Origin: Pseudomonas ovata
GTDB taxonomy: Bacteria > Pseudomonadota > Gammaproteobacteria > Pseudomonadales > Pseudomonadaceae
Reading direction: 5' to 3'
Length of the DNA stretch: 64,000 bases
Assembly (NCBI RefSeq): GCF_003131185.1
Contig: NZ_QFFU01000012.1
Location: 1 to 64,000 of the forward strand
The first letter of the stretch is position 1, and each line of letters opens with the position of its first letter. Under the pieces are notes generated by a model that saw only the letters and a list, made by a program, of their open reading frames with translations, was not told where the DNA came from and searched no databases. Below are positions 1-8,329 of the stretch, piece by piece. Position numbers and translations under genes: made by a program.

Positions 1-56
1 ACGGCAGGTGCCTGCACCCCGACCTGGGCGCGACTGTGAACGATGGCCAGCGACAT
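1..56 (-). CDS. comM: ComM/YifB-family AAA+ ATPase, N-terminal fragment
   Basis: Only the first 18 codons lie in the window; the gene continues past the left edge. The minus strand from an ATG at 56 reads MSLAIVHSRAQVGVQAPAV, the characteristic start of the Mg-chelatase-like ComM/YifB family (a hexameric helicase that aids branch migration during natural transformation). An AAGGAAG ribosome site sits about 6 bases upstream of the ATG. The identification rests on a short but distinctive N-terminus. Confidence 0.8.
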   Translation of the reverse strand, partial: MSLAIVHSRAQVGVQAPA

Positions 57-162
57 GGATTCTTCCTTGAAATGCATGAGCGGGCATCGTGCGGTATTTG
101 CAAGGTGTGGGGGTGGGGGGAATGGATACAGGGTGTGAACAGAGCAGGCGCAGATGACGTCT

Positions 163-201
163 GCAAAAGAAAACCCCGCCAGGCTTGCGCCTGACGGGGT
201 T
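163..201 (-). terminator. Rho-independent terminator of mqo
   Basis: A 13-bp hairpin with one mismatch (arms 172-184 and 189-201, loop TTGC) is followed on the minus strand by a T-rich run (TTTCTTTT). It lies 29 bases beyond the mqo stop codon and before the divergently placed comM start. Confidence 0.85.
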
Positions 202-229
202 CGGTCGTGCATGCGGCTCTTGCGAACGC

Positions 230-1885
230 TTACAGCGCCATGTCGGTCGCGGCGTTGCTTTCACGCGGCTTGGCCGGTGTGGCAGGCGCTGCCGGCGCAA
301 CGGCTGGAGCCGCTGCACCGTTGACGGCTGGCGGCGTCGGCAGTTGCAGGACTTCGGCGGTGTAGGCCCACTCTTTGGCCACCGCTTCCGGGCTGCTGTT
401 GAGCTTGGTGCCGTAGCTTGGCACGATCTGGTGCAGCTTTTCCTGCCAGGCAGGCGTCGCCACTTTGTCCTTGAAGACCTTTTCCAGCACGCTCAGCATG
501 ATCGGCGCGGCAGTCGAAGCACCCGGGGAGGCGCCCAGCAGGCCGGCAATCGTCTTGTCCTCGGACGTTACGATCTCGGTGCCCAGTTTCAGCACGCCGC
601 CCTTGTCTTCGTCACGCTTGATGATCTGCACGCGCTGGCCGGCTTGCCACAGGCGCCAGTCTTCTTTCTTGGCGTTCGGGAAGTATTCGCGCAGGGCTTC
701 CAGGCGATCGTCGTCGTCCAGCATGACCTGGCCGGCGAGGTATTCGATCAATGGGTATTCCTTGATACCCACCTTGGTCATCGGCCACATGTTGTGCGTG
801 TTGGTGCTGGTCAGCAGGTCGAAGTACGAGCCGTTCTTGAGGAACTTGGTCGAGAAGGTCGCGAACGGGCCAAACAGGATCACGCGCTTGCCATCGAGCA
901 CGCGGGTGTCCAGGTGGGGAACCGACATGGGCGGCGAGCCAACCGATGCCTTGCCATAGGCCTTGGCCAGGTGCGCTTCGGCAATGGTCGGGTTCTCGGT
1001 CACCAGGAACGAACCGCCGACCGGGAAGCCGCCGTATTCCTGGGCTTCAGGAATGCCCGATTCCTGCAGCAGGTGCAGGGCACCGCCGCCGGCGCCGATG
1101 AACACGAACTTGGCGTCAGTGGAGGTCTCGGTGCCGTCCTTGAGGTTCTTGTAGGTCACGCGCCAGCCGCCGTCGGCGTTGCGCTTGATCTCTTCGACTT
1201 CGCTGGACAGCTTGAGGTCGAACTGCTCTTTGGTCTTGAGGTGGCCGACGAACTGGCGGGTGATTTCGCCGAAGTTCATGTCAGTGCCGATCGGGCTCCA
1301 GGTGGCAGCGATCTTCTGGCTCGGGTCACGCCCTTCCATCATCAGCGGCACCCATTGCTTGATCTGCGCCGGGTCTTCGGAATACTGCATGCCGCTGAAC
1401 AACGGGCTGGCCTTGAGTGCCTCGAAGCGCTTCTGCAGGAACTGGATGTTCTCGTCGCCCCACACGAAGCTCATGTGCGGGGTGTAGTTGATGAACGAGC
1501 GCGGGTCCTTGAGCACGCCATTCTTGACCTGCCAGGCCCAGAACTGACGCGAGATCTGGAACGACTCGTTGATCTCGATCGCCTTGGAGATGTCGATCTT
1601 GCCGTCTTTGCCTTCCGGGGTGTAGTTCAGCTCGGCCAGGGCCGAGTGACCGGTGCCGGCATTGTTCCAGCCGTTGGAGCTTTCTTCGGCGACGGCGTCC
1701 AGGCGTTCGACCATTTCGATCGACCAGCTCGGCTCCAGTTCGTTGAGCCAGACACCCAGGGTGGAACTCATGATGCCGCCGCCAATGAGCAGTACATCCA
1801 CTTTTTTGGCTTCGGCGGCATGGACAGGCATGAAACCCACCGACAGCGCCAAGCCGAGCAAGGCCTTGTTCACTTTATTAAACAT
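230..1885 (-). CDS. mqo: Malate:quinone oxidoreductase
   Basis: FAD-dependent, membrane-associated enzyme that oxidises malate to oxaloacetate and passes electrons to quinone, replacing or backing up malate dehydrogenase in the TCA cycle. The 551-residue protein starts with a hydrophobic signal-like segment (residues 5-23, ending VHA-AEA), as E. coli Mqo also does. It then has the FAD-binding motif VLLIGGGIMSSTLG (about residues 31-44) and the family blocks GWNNAGTGHSAL and GASPGAST. The last 35 or so residues are a Pro/Ala-rich tail. The gene is monocistronic, closed by a strong terminator and preceded by a 541-bp non-coding gap. Confidence 0.95.
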   Translation of the reverse strand: MFNKVNKALLGLALSVGFMPVHAAEAKKVDVLLIGGGIMSSTLGVWLNELEPSWSIEMVERLDAVAEESSNGWNNAGTGHSALAELNYTPEGKDGKIDISKAIEINESFQISRQFWAWQVKNGVLKDPRSFINYTPHMSFVWGDENIQFLQKRFEALKASPLFSGMQYSEDPAQIKQWVPLMMEGRDPSQKIAATWSPIGTDMNFGEITRQFVGHLKTKEQFDLKLSSEVEEIKRNADGGWRVTYKNLKDGTETSTDAKFVFIGAGGGALHLLQESGIPEAQEYGGFPVGGSFLVTENPTIAEAHLAKAYGKASVGSPPMSVPHLDTRVLDGKRVILFGPFATFSTKFLKNGSYFDLLTSTNTHNMWPMTKVGIKEYPLIEYLAGQVMLDDDDRLEALREYFPNAKKEDWRLWQAGQRVQIIKRDEDKGGVLKLGTEIVTSEDKTIAGLLGASPGASTAAPIMLSVLEKVFKDKVATPAWQEKLHQIVPSYGTKLNSSPEAVAKEWAYTAEVLQLPTPPAVNGAAAPAVAPAAPATPAKPRESNAATDMAL

Positions 1886-2426
1886 GTTGTAGTTCCTAGG
1901 ATTAACGCCATCCCTCCTGCCATTCTTGCGCTACCACAGGCCCGGAGACGGTAATGACTACCGCGTTGTCCAAGGCTGCCTTGCAGCAAGGCTGGAGAGG
2001 CGACTCACCAGATCGAAAAAAATCGACCTCATTATTATGTCCCTCCCGTGCTGATCTCTTATTAGTTGTTGGCTTCAGCGACTTCGATGACACTTCGGTG
2101 TACCGGCTCGTCTGGCGTCGTGGCACCAGGGTCAAGCCTTCTTGCTTGCTCGCGCCCATCAGGCGGATCGCGGATTCGTCTATGTCACAGCGCCGGACCG
2201 GGCGTGCCCGGCAGCGTCCGACCTGCCTCGATGAGGCAGACGGGGAGTGACCTGAACGATTCAGCCGGGCATTTTAGACGAAAAAGCCAGATAAAAGACC
2301 TCCAGTTGCAGGGGTCTTGGCGCAATACCCGTTATCGACAGACAAAATGTCGTGTCGACAGGGACAAGCGTCAGGCGTCTGCAGGTACCTGCATCGTCCG
2401 TGACACTTTATGGGAGCCTGCGAAAC
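1886..2426. other. Intergenic region upstream of mqo
   Basis: 541 bases without a credible gene: reading frames here lack ribosome sites and recognisable motifs. It should hold the mqo promoter on the minus strand. It also holds a candidate ubiK terminator at 2291-2318 and a perfect 14-bp palindrome TGCAGGTACCTGCA at 2380-2393. No other structure could be assigned. Confidence 0.5.
2291..2318 (-). terminator. Candidate terminator downstream of ubiK
   Basis: On the minus strand AAGACC...GGTCTT forms a short hairpin followed by TTTTAT. It lies about 110 bases after the ubiK stop. The stem is only six clean base pairs, so the call is tentative. Confidence 0.4.
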
Positions 2427-2690
2427 TCAGTCCCGAGATTCGCCGGTCTCGCTATTTTCCAATGCGGCGACTTTCGCTTCCAGTGCTTCCAGACGAGCGC
2501 GCGTGCGGGCCAGGACAGCCATCTGGCTGTCGAACTCTTCGCGGCTGACCAGATCGAGCTTGCTGAAGGCGCTCTGCAGCAGAATCTTGAACTGGGCCTC
2601 GAACTCGTTGCGCGGCAGCGGCGTGTCGCCATTGAACAGGCGTGAGGCGTGATCGCTCAGGGCATCGAGCAGGGCTTTGGGGGCGAGCAT
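2427..2690 (-). CDS. ubiK: Ubiquinone biosynthesis accessory factor UbiK (BMFP family)
   Basis: An 87-residue protein of the YqiC/UbiK family. The N-terminal amphipathic part begins MLAPKALLDALSDHASRLF. The C-terminal half (residues 50-82, REEFDSQMAVLARTRARLEA and on) is a coiled coil typical of the BMFP family. Family members trimerise and help assemble the soluble ubiquinone-synthesis complex together with UbiJ. The gene diverges from glnK, as in other pseudomonads. Length and sequence pattern match the family. Confidence 0.88.
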   Translation of the reverse strand: MLAPKALLDALSDHASRLFNGDTPLPRNEFEAQFKILLQSAFSKLDLVSREEFDSQMAVLARTRARLEALEAKVAALENSETGESRD

Positions 2691-2784
2691 GAGGATTTCC
2701 CGTTAGCAAATGCGCGCCAGTGTAGCACGGTGCATTTTTCCCTTGGTCTGGCGCACGCTTATCGCGCATCCGGGCGTGCACGCA

Positions 2785-2801
2785 TGCACCGTTATTGTGC
2801 G
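2785..2801 (+). promoter_or_regulatory. Candidate NtrC enhancer site
   Basis: The sequence TGCACC-N5-TGTGCG resembles the NtrC dyad TGCACC-N5-GGTGCA, with the left half exact and the right half matching 4 of 6. It lies about 90 bases upstream of the sigma-54 element, a normal enhancer distance. Further TGCAC-like halves lie close by. Confidence 0.5.
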
Positions 2802-2875
2802 TCTTGCAGCACCTGACGGCCTGCAAAGGCCGTCGATCAAGAGCAATGGCCTGATTTCAATGAAAAATTACGAGC

Positions 2876-2890
2876 TGGCAAGCTTTCTGC
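2876..2890 (+). promoter_or_regulatory. Sigma-54 (-24/-12) promoter for glnK-amtB
   Basis: TGGCAAGCTTTCTGC has the invariant GG and GC doublets separated by exactly 10 bases, matching TGGCACG-N4-TTGC apart from the -15 to -13 region. Nitrogen-regulated sigma-54 transcription of glnK-amtB is known in Pseudomonas and other proteobacteria. Confidence 0.7.
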
Positions 2891-3100
2891 TTAGTCCCTT
2901 GTGACCCATGCACTGATGCAGTCGCTGTGACGAAGGCAGTGCGGCAGGCTACGCGGGGAAGTGTTTCGTCAGATACAGCTATCTGGCAGCGATCGGCGCC
3001 TGAATGCGGCGCGCGAGACGTTACAAAGCCAGGCACTGCGCTTAGACTTGAGACGGGTTTGTTTTCCTGGGGCAAGTCCACCAATTCGGGAGAAAGTTTC

Positions 3101-3439
3101 ATGAAACTAGTCACTGCAATCATCAAGCCGTTCAAGTTGGACGACGTGCGCGAATCGTTGTCCGAGATCGGCGTGCAGGGCATCACTGTCACGGAAGTCA
3201 AAGGTTTCGGGCGTCAGAAGGGTCACACCGAGCTGTATCGCGGTGCTGAATATGTAGTCGACTTCCTTCCCAAGGTGAAAATCGATGTCGCCATCGATGA
3301 CAAGGACCTGGATCGGGTGATCGAGGCCATCACCAAGGCGGCCAACACCGGCAAGATCGGCGATGGCAAGATTTTCGTAGTCAATCTGGAACAGGCCATC
3401 CGCATCCGTACCGGCGAAACCGATACCGACGCGATCTAA
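3101..3439 (+). CDS. glnK: Nitrogen regulatory protein P-II (GlnK)
   Basis: 112-residue PII signalling trimer that senses glutamine/2-oxoglutarate and energy status and gates AmtB. The T-loop contains Tyr51 (ELYRGAEYVVDF), the uridylylation site. The C-terminal signature GKIGDGKIFV is present. The start at 3101 is chosen because it gives the exact family N-terminus (MKLVTAIIKPFKLDDVR) and has GGGAGAAA just upstream; the frame stays open further upstream but is non-homologous there. It is followed 34 bases later by amtB, the usual glnK-amtB operon. The sigma-54 element upstream indicates NtrC control. Confidence 0.96.
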   Translation: MKLVTAIIKPFKLDDVRESLSEIGVQGITVTEVKGFGRQKGHTELYRGAEYVVDFLPKVKIDVAIDDKDLDRVIEAITKAANTGKIGDGKIFVVNLEQAIRIRTGETDTDAI

Positions 3440-3473
3440 CAGCCGCCAAACCCAACGCCCCAGGAGAAACAAT

Positions 3474-4811
3474 ATGACTCTGCGTCAATTCGCAGGGCTA
3501 GGAGCCCTGTTGTCCCTCGCTTTACCTGGTCTGGCCCTGGCGGCTGAACCTGCTGCAGAACCTGTGCTGAACTCCGGCGATACTGCATGGATGTTGACGG
3601 CGACGGCCCTGGTTCTGTTCATGACCATTCCAGGTCTTGCCCTGTTCTACGGCGGCATGGTCCGTTCCAAGAATATCCTGTCGGTGATGATGCAGTGCTT
3701 TGCCATCACCGGTCTCATCAGCATCCTCTGGGTGGTGTACGGCTACAGCCTGGCGTTCGACGCCACCGGCATGGAAGAGGGCGTGGTCAACTTCAGCTCC
3801 TTCGTCGGCGGCTTCCAGAAAGCCTTCCTGGCCGGCGTGACACCTGCAAGCCTGACCGGTGCTGCCGCACTGTTTCCTGAAGCGGTGTTCATCACCTTCC
3901 AGATGACCTTCGCGATCATCACCCCGGCGCTGATCGTCGGTGCGTTCGCCGAGCGCATGAAGTTCTCCGCCATGCTGATCTTCATGGCCATCTGGTTCAC
4001 CCTGGTCTACGCACCGATTGCCCACATGGTCTGGGGCGGTGTGGGTGGCCTGATGTGGGACTGGGGCGTGCTGGACTTCGCCGGTGGCACCGTGGTGCAC
4101 ATCAACGCCGGTGTGGCGGGCCTGGTGGCGTGCCTAGTACTGGGCAAGCGCAAAGGCTACCCGACCACCCCGATGGCCCCGCACAACCTGGGCTATACCC
4201 TGATTGGTGCGGCCATGCTGTGGATTGGCTGGTTCGGCTTCAACGCAGGCTCTGCGGCCGCAGCCAACGGCACTGCCGGCATGGCGATGCTGGTCACCCA
4301 GATCGCCACCGCCGCCGCCGCCCTGGGCTGGATGTTCGCCGAGTGGCTGACCCACGGCAAACCCAGCGCCCTGGGCATCGCCTCGGGTGTGGTGGCAGGC
4401 CTGGTGGCCATTACGCCGGCTGCCGGTACTGCAGGCCCGATGGGCGCACTGGTCATCGGCCTGGTGTCGGGTGTGGTGTGCTTCTTCTGCGCCACCAGCC
4501 TCAAGCGCAAGCTGGGCTATGACGACTCGCTGGACGCCTTCGGCGTGCACGGCGTGGGCGGTATCGTCGGCGCCATCCTGACCGGCGTATTTGCAGCCCC
4601 GGCACTGGGCGGCTTTGGCACCGTGACCGACATCGGCACCCAGGTCTGGGTACAGTTCAAGGGCGTGGCGTTCACCGTCGTGTACACCGCCATCGTGACC
4701 TACATCATCCTCAAGGTACTGGATGTGGTCATCGGCCTGCGCGTCAACGAAGAGGAAGAGGCCGTGGGCCTGGACCTGGCGCAGCACAACGAACGTGGCT
4801 ACAACCTGTAA
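3474..4811 (+). CDS. amtB: Ammonium transporter AmtB
   Basis: 445-residue inner-membrane ammonium channel. It has a cleavable signal peptide (residues 1-23, ending ALA) and then eleven hydrophobic spans. Conserved Amt blocks include the DTAWMLTATALVLFM entry helix, the LALFYGGMVRSKN motif and the FAGGTVVHINAGVAGL block with the pore histidine. Also present are the second pore-histidine region DAFGVHGVGGIVGA and a cytoplasmic tail ending in ERGYNL. Its partner GlnK is encoded directly upstream. A strong terminator follows. Confidence 0.96.
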   Translation: MTLRQFAGLGALLSLALPGLALAAEPAAEPVLNSGDTAWMLTATALVLFMTIPGLALFYGGMVRSKNILSVMMQCFAITGLISILWVVYGYSLAFDATGMEEGVVNFSSFVGGFQKAFLAGVTPASLTGAAALFPEAVFITFQMTFAIITPALIVGAFAERMKFSAMLIFMAIWFTLVYAPIAHMVWGGVGGLMWDWGVLDFAGGTVVHINAGVAGLVACLVLGKRKGYPTTPMAPHNLGYTLIGAAMLWIGWFGFNAGSAAAANGTAGMAMLVTQIATAAAALGWMFAEWLTHGKPSALGIASGVVAGLVAITPAAGTAGPMGALVIGLVSGVVCFFCATSLKRKLGYDDSLDAFGVHGVGGIVGAILTGVFAAPALGGFGTVTDIGTQVWVQFKGVAFTVVYTAIVTYIILKVLDVVIGLRVNEEEEAVGLDLAQHNERGYNL

Positions 4812-4824
4812 GCGCAACCTGAAA

Positions 4825-4853
4825 AGTGCCCGGCTAGCCGGGCATTTTTTTGC
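4825..4853 (+). terminator. Rho-independent terminator of glnK-amtB
   Basis: The palindrome GTGCCCGGCTAGCCGGGCA is followed by seven T residues, 15 bases after the amtB stop. Confidence 0.9.
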
Positions 4854-5045
4854 CTGAAATTCAGGGATCGACTCGACATCGGCGTTGTCATTGAGTAACC
4901 ATCGGCGCGTGATGGCACAGGTTTCATGCGGCACGGGCGGCGCTTGTATTCGTCTCTGGCAGCACTGAACGCACGGTCGCTTTATCGCGCGCTTTGCTTT
5001 TTTCTCAGGCGAGTTAGAATGCGCGCCGAACGTGCGGAGAACGCC

Positions 5046-5471
5046 ATGTGGCAGCAATCTGGAATTACCCTCCGGGCCAGGCCTCGCGGGTTTCATCTGG
5101 TCACCGATGAGATCGTGGCAGGCCTGCCGGAGCTGTCCGGTTGTCGTATCGGATTGCTGCATCTATGGCTGCAACACACCTCGGCCTCGTTGACGGTCAA
5201 CGAGAATGCCGACCCGGCGGTACGTCGTGATTTCGAGCGTTTCTTCAACCGGCTGGTGCCCCAGGGCGTAGCCGGGCATGAACACAACGACGAAGGCCCC
5301 GACGACCTGCCGGCGCACTTCAAGGCCAGTTTGCTAGGCTGCCAGGTGGTTTTGCCGGTCTCGGCCGGTCGCCTGGCGCTGGGTACATGGCAAGGTGTCT
5401 ATCTGGGCGAGCATCGGGATCATGGGGGTGCTCGTCGCCTCCTGGCCACCCTGCAGGGTGACTGGGATTGA
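5046..5471 (+). CDS. YjbQ/UPF0047 family protein
   Basis: 141-residue member of the secondary thiamine-phosphate synthase / YjbQ family. Visible family marks are HLWLQHTSASLTVNENADP, the acidic-histidine stretch GHEHNDEGPDDLPAHFKASLLG and the end motif GTWQGVYLGEHRDHGGAR, which carry the metal/active-site histidines. The start at 5046 is preferred over upstream codons because it follows GCGGAGAACGCC and gives the usual length. The physiological role is poorly defined. It stands alone between amtB and sutA. Confidence 0.88.
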   Translation: MWQQSGITLRARPRGFHLVTDEIVAGLPELSGCRIGLLHLWLQHTSASLTVNENADPAVRRDFERFFNRLVPQGVAGHEHNDEGPDDLPAHFKASLLGCQVVLPVSAGRLALGTWQGVYLGEHRDHGGARRLLATLQGDWD

Positions 5472-5567
5472 CCGCTGGTTCGAGCGGCTGCCGCGCCTTG
5501 AGACGGCTCGATTTTCAGCGCTGCTGAGCTATAACTAATTCTGCTTTCGCAAGTCATGAGGTTGAAC

Positions 5568-5897
5568 ATGAGCGACGACGACAACGACAACGATGATCTG
5601 GTAGACGATCTGGAAGGCGAAGAAGAGGGCGAGGAGCTTAGTGCAGCTCCGGAAGACGACGCCCCCGATACCGATGATGGCGAAGCCGCGATTACGCCTG
5701 CCAAGGGCAAATCCAAGGCCGCTGTCTCGGTTGACGAGTTGCCCAGTATCGAGGCCAAGCAAAAGGATCGCGACGCGCTGGCTCGCGCCATGGAGGAGTT
5801 CCTTTCTCGTGGCGGCCGCGTGCAGGAAGTGGAGGCCAACGTGGTCGCTGATCCGCCCAAGAAGCCGGACAACAAGTACGGCAGCCGTCCTATCTGA
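5568..5897 (+). CDS. sutA: Transcriptional regulator SutA
   Basis: 109-residue acidic RNA-polymerase-binding protein known from P. aeruginosa, where it supports transcription of ribosomal and other genes during slow growth. The first 45 residues are low-complexity Asp/Glu-rich and likely disordered. The conserved helical core is VDELPSIEAKQKDRDALARA followed by MEEFLSRGGRVQEVEANV, and the C-terminal tail is PPKKPDNKYGSRPI. The start is placed at 5568 because TGAGG lies upstream; an in-frame ATG at 5556 would add four residues. A terminator follows. Confidence 0.9.
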   Translation: MSDDDNDNDDLVDDLEGEEEGEELSAAPEDDAPDTDDGEAAITPAKGKSKAAVSVDELPSIEAKQKDRDALARAMEEFLSRGGRVQEVEANVVADPPKKPDNKYGSRPI

Positions 5898-5919
5898 CGG
5901 CTGCACGAACGCGTAACGA

Positions 5920-5947
5920 AAAGCCCGCCATTGCTGCGGGCTTTTTG
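5920..5947 (+). terminator. Terminator between sutA and the convergent HAD gene
   Basis: AAAGCCCGCCATTGCTGCGGGCTTTTT forms a GC-rich hairpin with a T-run on the plus strand and A-run on the other side, so it can serve both sutA and the opposing operon. Confidence 0.85.
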
Positions 5948-5975
5948 TTGCCGGTGATGAAAACCAGCCGGGCGG

Positions 5976-6668
5976 TCAGGCCCAGCGGGCCAGCACTTCA
6001 GGCAGTTGCGACAGGTTGTGGATTTCGGCGTCAGGCCGGTTGTCGGCGTCCCAGACCTTGCCCTGCGGGTTGTACCAGATGGCGCGCAGGCCGGCACGCT
6101 GGGCACCGGCGATGTCATCTTCTGGGTGATCGCCGATGTGCACGGCGTGGGCAGGCTCGCAGCGGGCACGGCTCAAGGCTTCGAGAAAGGGTGCCGGGTC
6201 AGGCTTGCCAATGCCCAGGTCTTCGGCGCACAGGGCGAAGTTGAAGTAATCGGCCAGCCCCAGGCGGCGCACATCGGCATTGCCGTTGGTGATGACGCCC
6301 AGGGTGTAGGTCTTGGCCAGGATTTCCAGGGTCGGCAAGACTTCCGGGAACACCTGCACCTGATGGCGCCCATGCAGGAAGGTCTCGAAGCTGCGATCCG
6401 CCAGGTCCTGGGCTTGCTCGGGGTCGTAGCCGGCATCCTGCAGGGCCTGGAACAGCACGCGTCGGCGCAGGCTGCTGATACGGTGTTTAAGCGCCGGCTC
6501 CTGCTCGATCAAACGGGTGCGGATGGCCCACAGGTGCTCCACGGGCACCGGACCCAGGCGCGGGGCATGTTCGGTCAGCCAGTCACGCAGCACGGTCTCG
6601 GCGCCAAGAATGGCCGGTGCGTTGTCCCACAGCGTGTCGTCGAGGTCGAAGGTGATCAGCTTAATCAT
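5976..6668 (-). CDS. HAD-superfamily phosphatase, YigB-like
   Basis: 230-residue HAD subfamily IA hydrolase. Motif I is FDLDDTLWDN (residues 8-17, nucleophile Asp9), motif II is GVITNGNADVR, motif III lies near GIGKPDP and motif IV is HIGDHPEDDIAGAQRAG. It is last in the lysA-dapF-DUF484-xerC operon, matching E. coli xerC-yigB, where YigB dephosphorylates a flavin precursor and other substrates. The exact substrate here is not known. 14 bases separate it from xerC. Confidence 0.88.
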   Translation of the reverse strand: MIKLITFDLDDTLWDNAPAILGAETVLRDWLTEHAPRLGPVPVEHLWAIRTRLIEQEPALKHRISSLRRRVLFQALQDAGYDPEQAQDLADRSFETFLHGRHQVQVFPEVLPTLEILAKTYTLGVITNGNADVRRLGLADYFNFALCAEDLGIGKPDPAPFLEALSRARCEPAHAVHIGDHPEDDIAGAQRAGLRAIWYNPQGKVWDADNRPDAEIHNLSQLPEVLARWA

Positions 6669-6682
6669 GGGACGCTACCTTT

Positions 6683-7582
6683 TTAATCATGGCCGCTGTC
6701 TTTGCGCCTGGCCCGAGGGTGGGCACTGTCGTAGACGCTGGCCAAATGCTGGAAATCCAGATGAGTGTAGATCTGCGTGGTGCTGATGTCGGCATGACCG
6801 AGCAATTCCTGCACCGCCCGCAGGTCCTGGGACGATTCCAGCAGATGGCTGGCAAAGGAATGACGCAGCATGTGCGGATGCAGGTTCTGGCCCAGCTCGC
6901 GCTCGCCAGCCGCCTTGAGGCGCACCTGGATGGCCCGTGGCCCCAGGCGCCGGCCTTGCAGGCCGATGAACACCGCGTTGTCGCGCGGGTTGGCCCGGGC
7001 CCGCAGGTCGAGCCAGGCCTGCAGGGCCTGGCGCGCCTTGCTGCCCACCGGCAACACGCGGGTCTTGTTGCCCTTGCCCAGCACCTGCACCAGGCCATCG
7101 TTCAGGTCCAGTTGCTCAAGGTCCAGGCCGGTCAGCTCCGACAGGCGCAGTCCTGAGGAGTAGAACAGCTCCATGATCGCCTGGTCGCGACGGGCCAGGA
7201 AATCGTCCTCCACAGCCCCTTCGAACAGTTGCGCAGTGCGGTCGGTGTCCAGGGTTCTGGGCAGGCGTCGTTCGCCCCTGGGCGGCGACAGGCCGTTGGC
7301 CGGGTCGTGCTGGCACAGGCCTTCGCGATTGAGGTACTGGTACAGGCCGCGCACCGCCGACAGCAACCGGGCCAGGCTGCGTGGCGATTGCCCCTGCTGG
7401 TGCTGGCGGGCCACGAAGCTGCGCAGTTGCTGGATGTCCAGATCGGCCCAACGGCCCAGCGACTGCTTCTGGCAGAACGCCAGGACCTTGTTCAGGTCGC
7501 GCCGGTAGGCCTGCAGGGTATGGGGCGAAACCTGGCGCTCACTGTGCAGATGCGTGCAGTAGGCCTCCAGCTGTCGCTCCAT
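6683..7582 (-). CDS. xerC: Site-specific tyrosine recombinase XerC
   Basis: 299-residue recombinase that with XerD resolves chromosome dimers at dif. The N-terminal SAM-like domain (residues 1-90) includes SPHTLQAYRRDLNK. The catalytic domain shows the Arg of SSGLRLSELTGL, HMLRHSFASHLL (His/Arg), LLGHADISTTQIYTHL (His and nucleophile Tyr). Length is normal. It sits 2 bases after the DUF484 stop, as in other gammaproteobacteria. Confidence 0.95.
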   Translation of the reverse strand: MERQLEAYCTHLHSERQVSPHTLQAYRRDLNKVLAFCQKQSLGRWADLDIQQLRSFVARQHQQGQSPRSLARLLSAVRGLYQYLNREGLCQHDPANGLSPPRGERRLPRTLDTDRTAQLFEGAVEDDFLARRDQAIMELFYSSGLRLSELTGLDLEQLDLNDGLVQVLGKGNKTRVLPVGSKARQALQAWLDLRARANPRDNAVFIGLQGRRLGPRAIQVRLKAAGERELGQNLHPHMLRHSFASHLLESSQDLRAVQELLGHADISTTQIYTHLDFQHLASVYDSAHPRARRKDSGHD

Positions 7583-7584
7583 GC

Positions 7585-8316
7585 TCAGCGAACCGAGCGC
7601 AGCGATTGGGTCAGACGCGGCAGCAGACGGCTGAGCACGTCGGCGATGTAGCTCAGAAACAGGGTACCGACCGAGCTCTTGTAGTGCTTCGGGTCACGGC
7701 TGCCAATCGCCAGCACGCCGAGCAGGCCCTGATGATTGAGCGTGACCAGGGCCGTGGAGCCGACCTGCCGGCCTTGTTCGGCACCGAACAGGAAGGCCAG
7801 CTCGTGCTCGCGCAACGCACCGCACACGGCCTTCTCGCCCATCAGGCCGCCAATGGCAACCTGCGCCTCACTGCTGCTGGTCCAGCGTCCGACCGGCATG
7901 TTGTTGTCGCCAAACAGCACCAGGCTCACAAACGGCACCTGGAAGTCATGACGCAGGCTGTCTTCGACGGTAATGACCAGTTCGTCGAGACTGCCGGCGT
8001 CCATCAAAGCCAGGTTCAGGCGGCGGGTCTTCTCGAACAACCGATCGTTGTCACGGGCCACGTCCATCAGTTGCGACAGGCGATGGCGCATCTCGATATT
8101 GCGCTCACGCAACAGCTTGAGCTGGCGCTCGACCAGCGAAACGCTGTCGCCACGCTGGTGAGGAATACGCATCGACACCAGCAGTTCGTCATGCTCGGCG
8201 AAAAACTCCGGATGGCGCAGCAGGTAGGCGATGACCGCCTCTGCTTCCGGGTCATGCGAGACGCCGTTGATCGGTGTCTCGCCGGGCGAGAGTGAAGCAG
8301 GAGGCTGATCGGTCAT
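7585..8316 (-). CDS. DUF484 family protein (YigA-like)
   Basis: 243-residue protein of the DUF484 family, which has a GAF-like fold. The N-terminal block AEAVIAYLLRHPEFFAEHDEL is typical of the family, followed by a coiled-coil stretch (VSLVERQLKLLRERNIEMRH) and a GAF-like C-terminal half. The gene always lies between dapF and xerC in this operon type, but its function is unknown. The start at 8316 (MTDQPP) is chosen over an in-frame ATG at 8352, which would overlap dapF by 23 bases. Confidence 0.88.
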   Translation of the reverse strand: MTDQPPASLSPGETPINGVSHDPEAEAVIAYLLRHPEFFAEHDELLVSMRIPHQRGDSVSLVERQLKLLRERNIEMRHRLSQLMDVARDNDRLFEKTRRLNLALMDAGSLDELVITVEDSLRHDFQVPFVSLVLFGDNNMPVGRWTSSSEAQVAIGGLMGEKAVCGALREHELAFLFGAEQGRQVGSTALVTLNHQGLLGVLAIGSRDPKHYKSSVGTLFLSYIADVLSRLLPRLTQSLRSVR

Positions 8317-8329
8317 CGCATGTGTTCCC

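Larger units (their letters stand above)
2691..3100 (+). promoter_or_regulatory. ubiK/glnK divergent intergenic region
   Basis: 410 bases between divergent genes. It contains a sigma-54 type element at 2876-2890 and an upstream NtrC-like dyad (listed separately). About 210 bases separate the promoter element from the glnK start, so the glnK transcript would have a long leader. No gene is seen in the region. Confidence 0.6.

Noticed and set aside
185..1954. 589-codon open frame opposite mqo
   Set aside because: Spans the mqo terminator and the whole antisense of mqo; no family resemblance.
1902..2159. 85-codon minus-strand frame upstream of mqo
   Set aside because: No ribosome site or homology, and it would occupy the mqo promoter.
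2927..3100. Upstream in-frame extension of glnK
   Set aside because: It would add 58 non-homologous residues before the exact PII N-terminus, and a good ribosome site exists at the shorter start.
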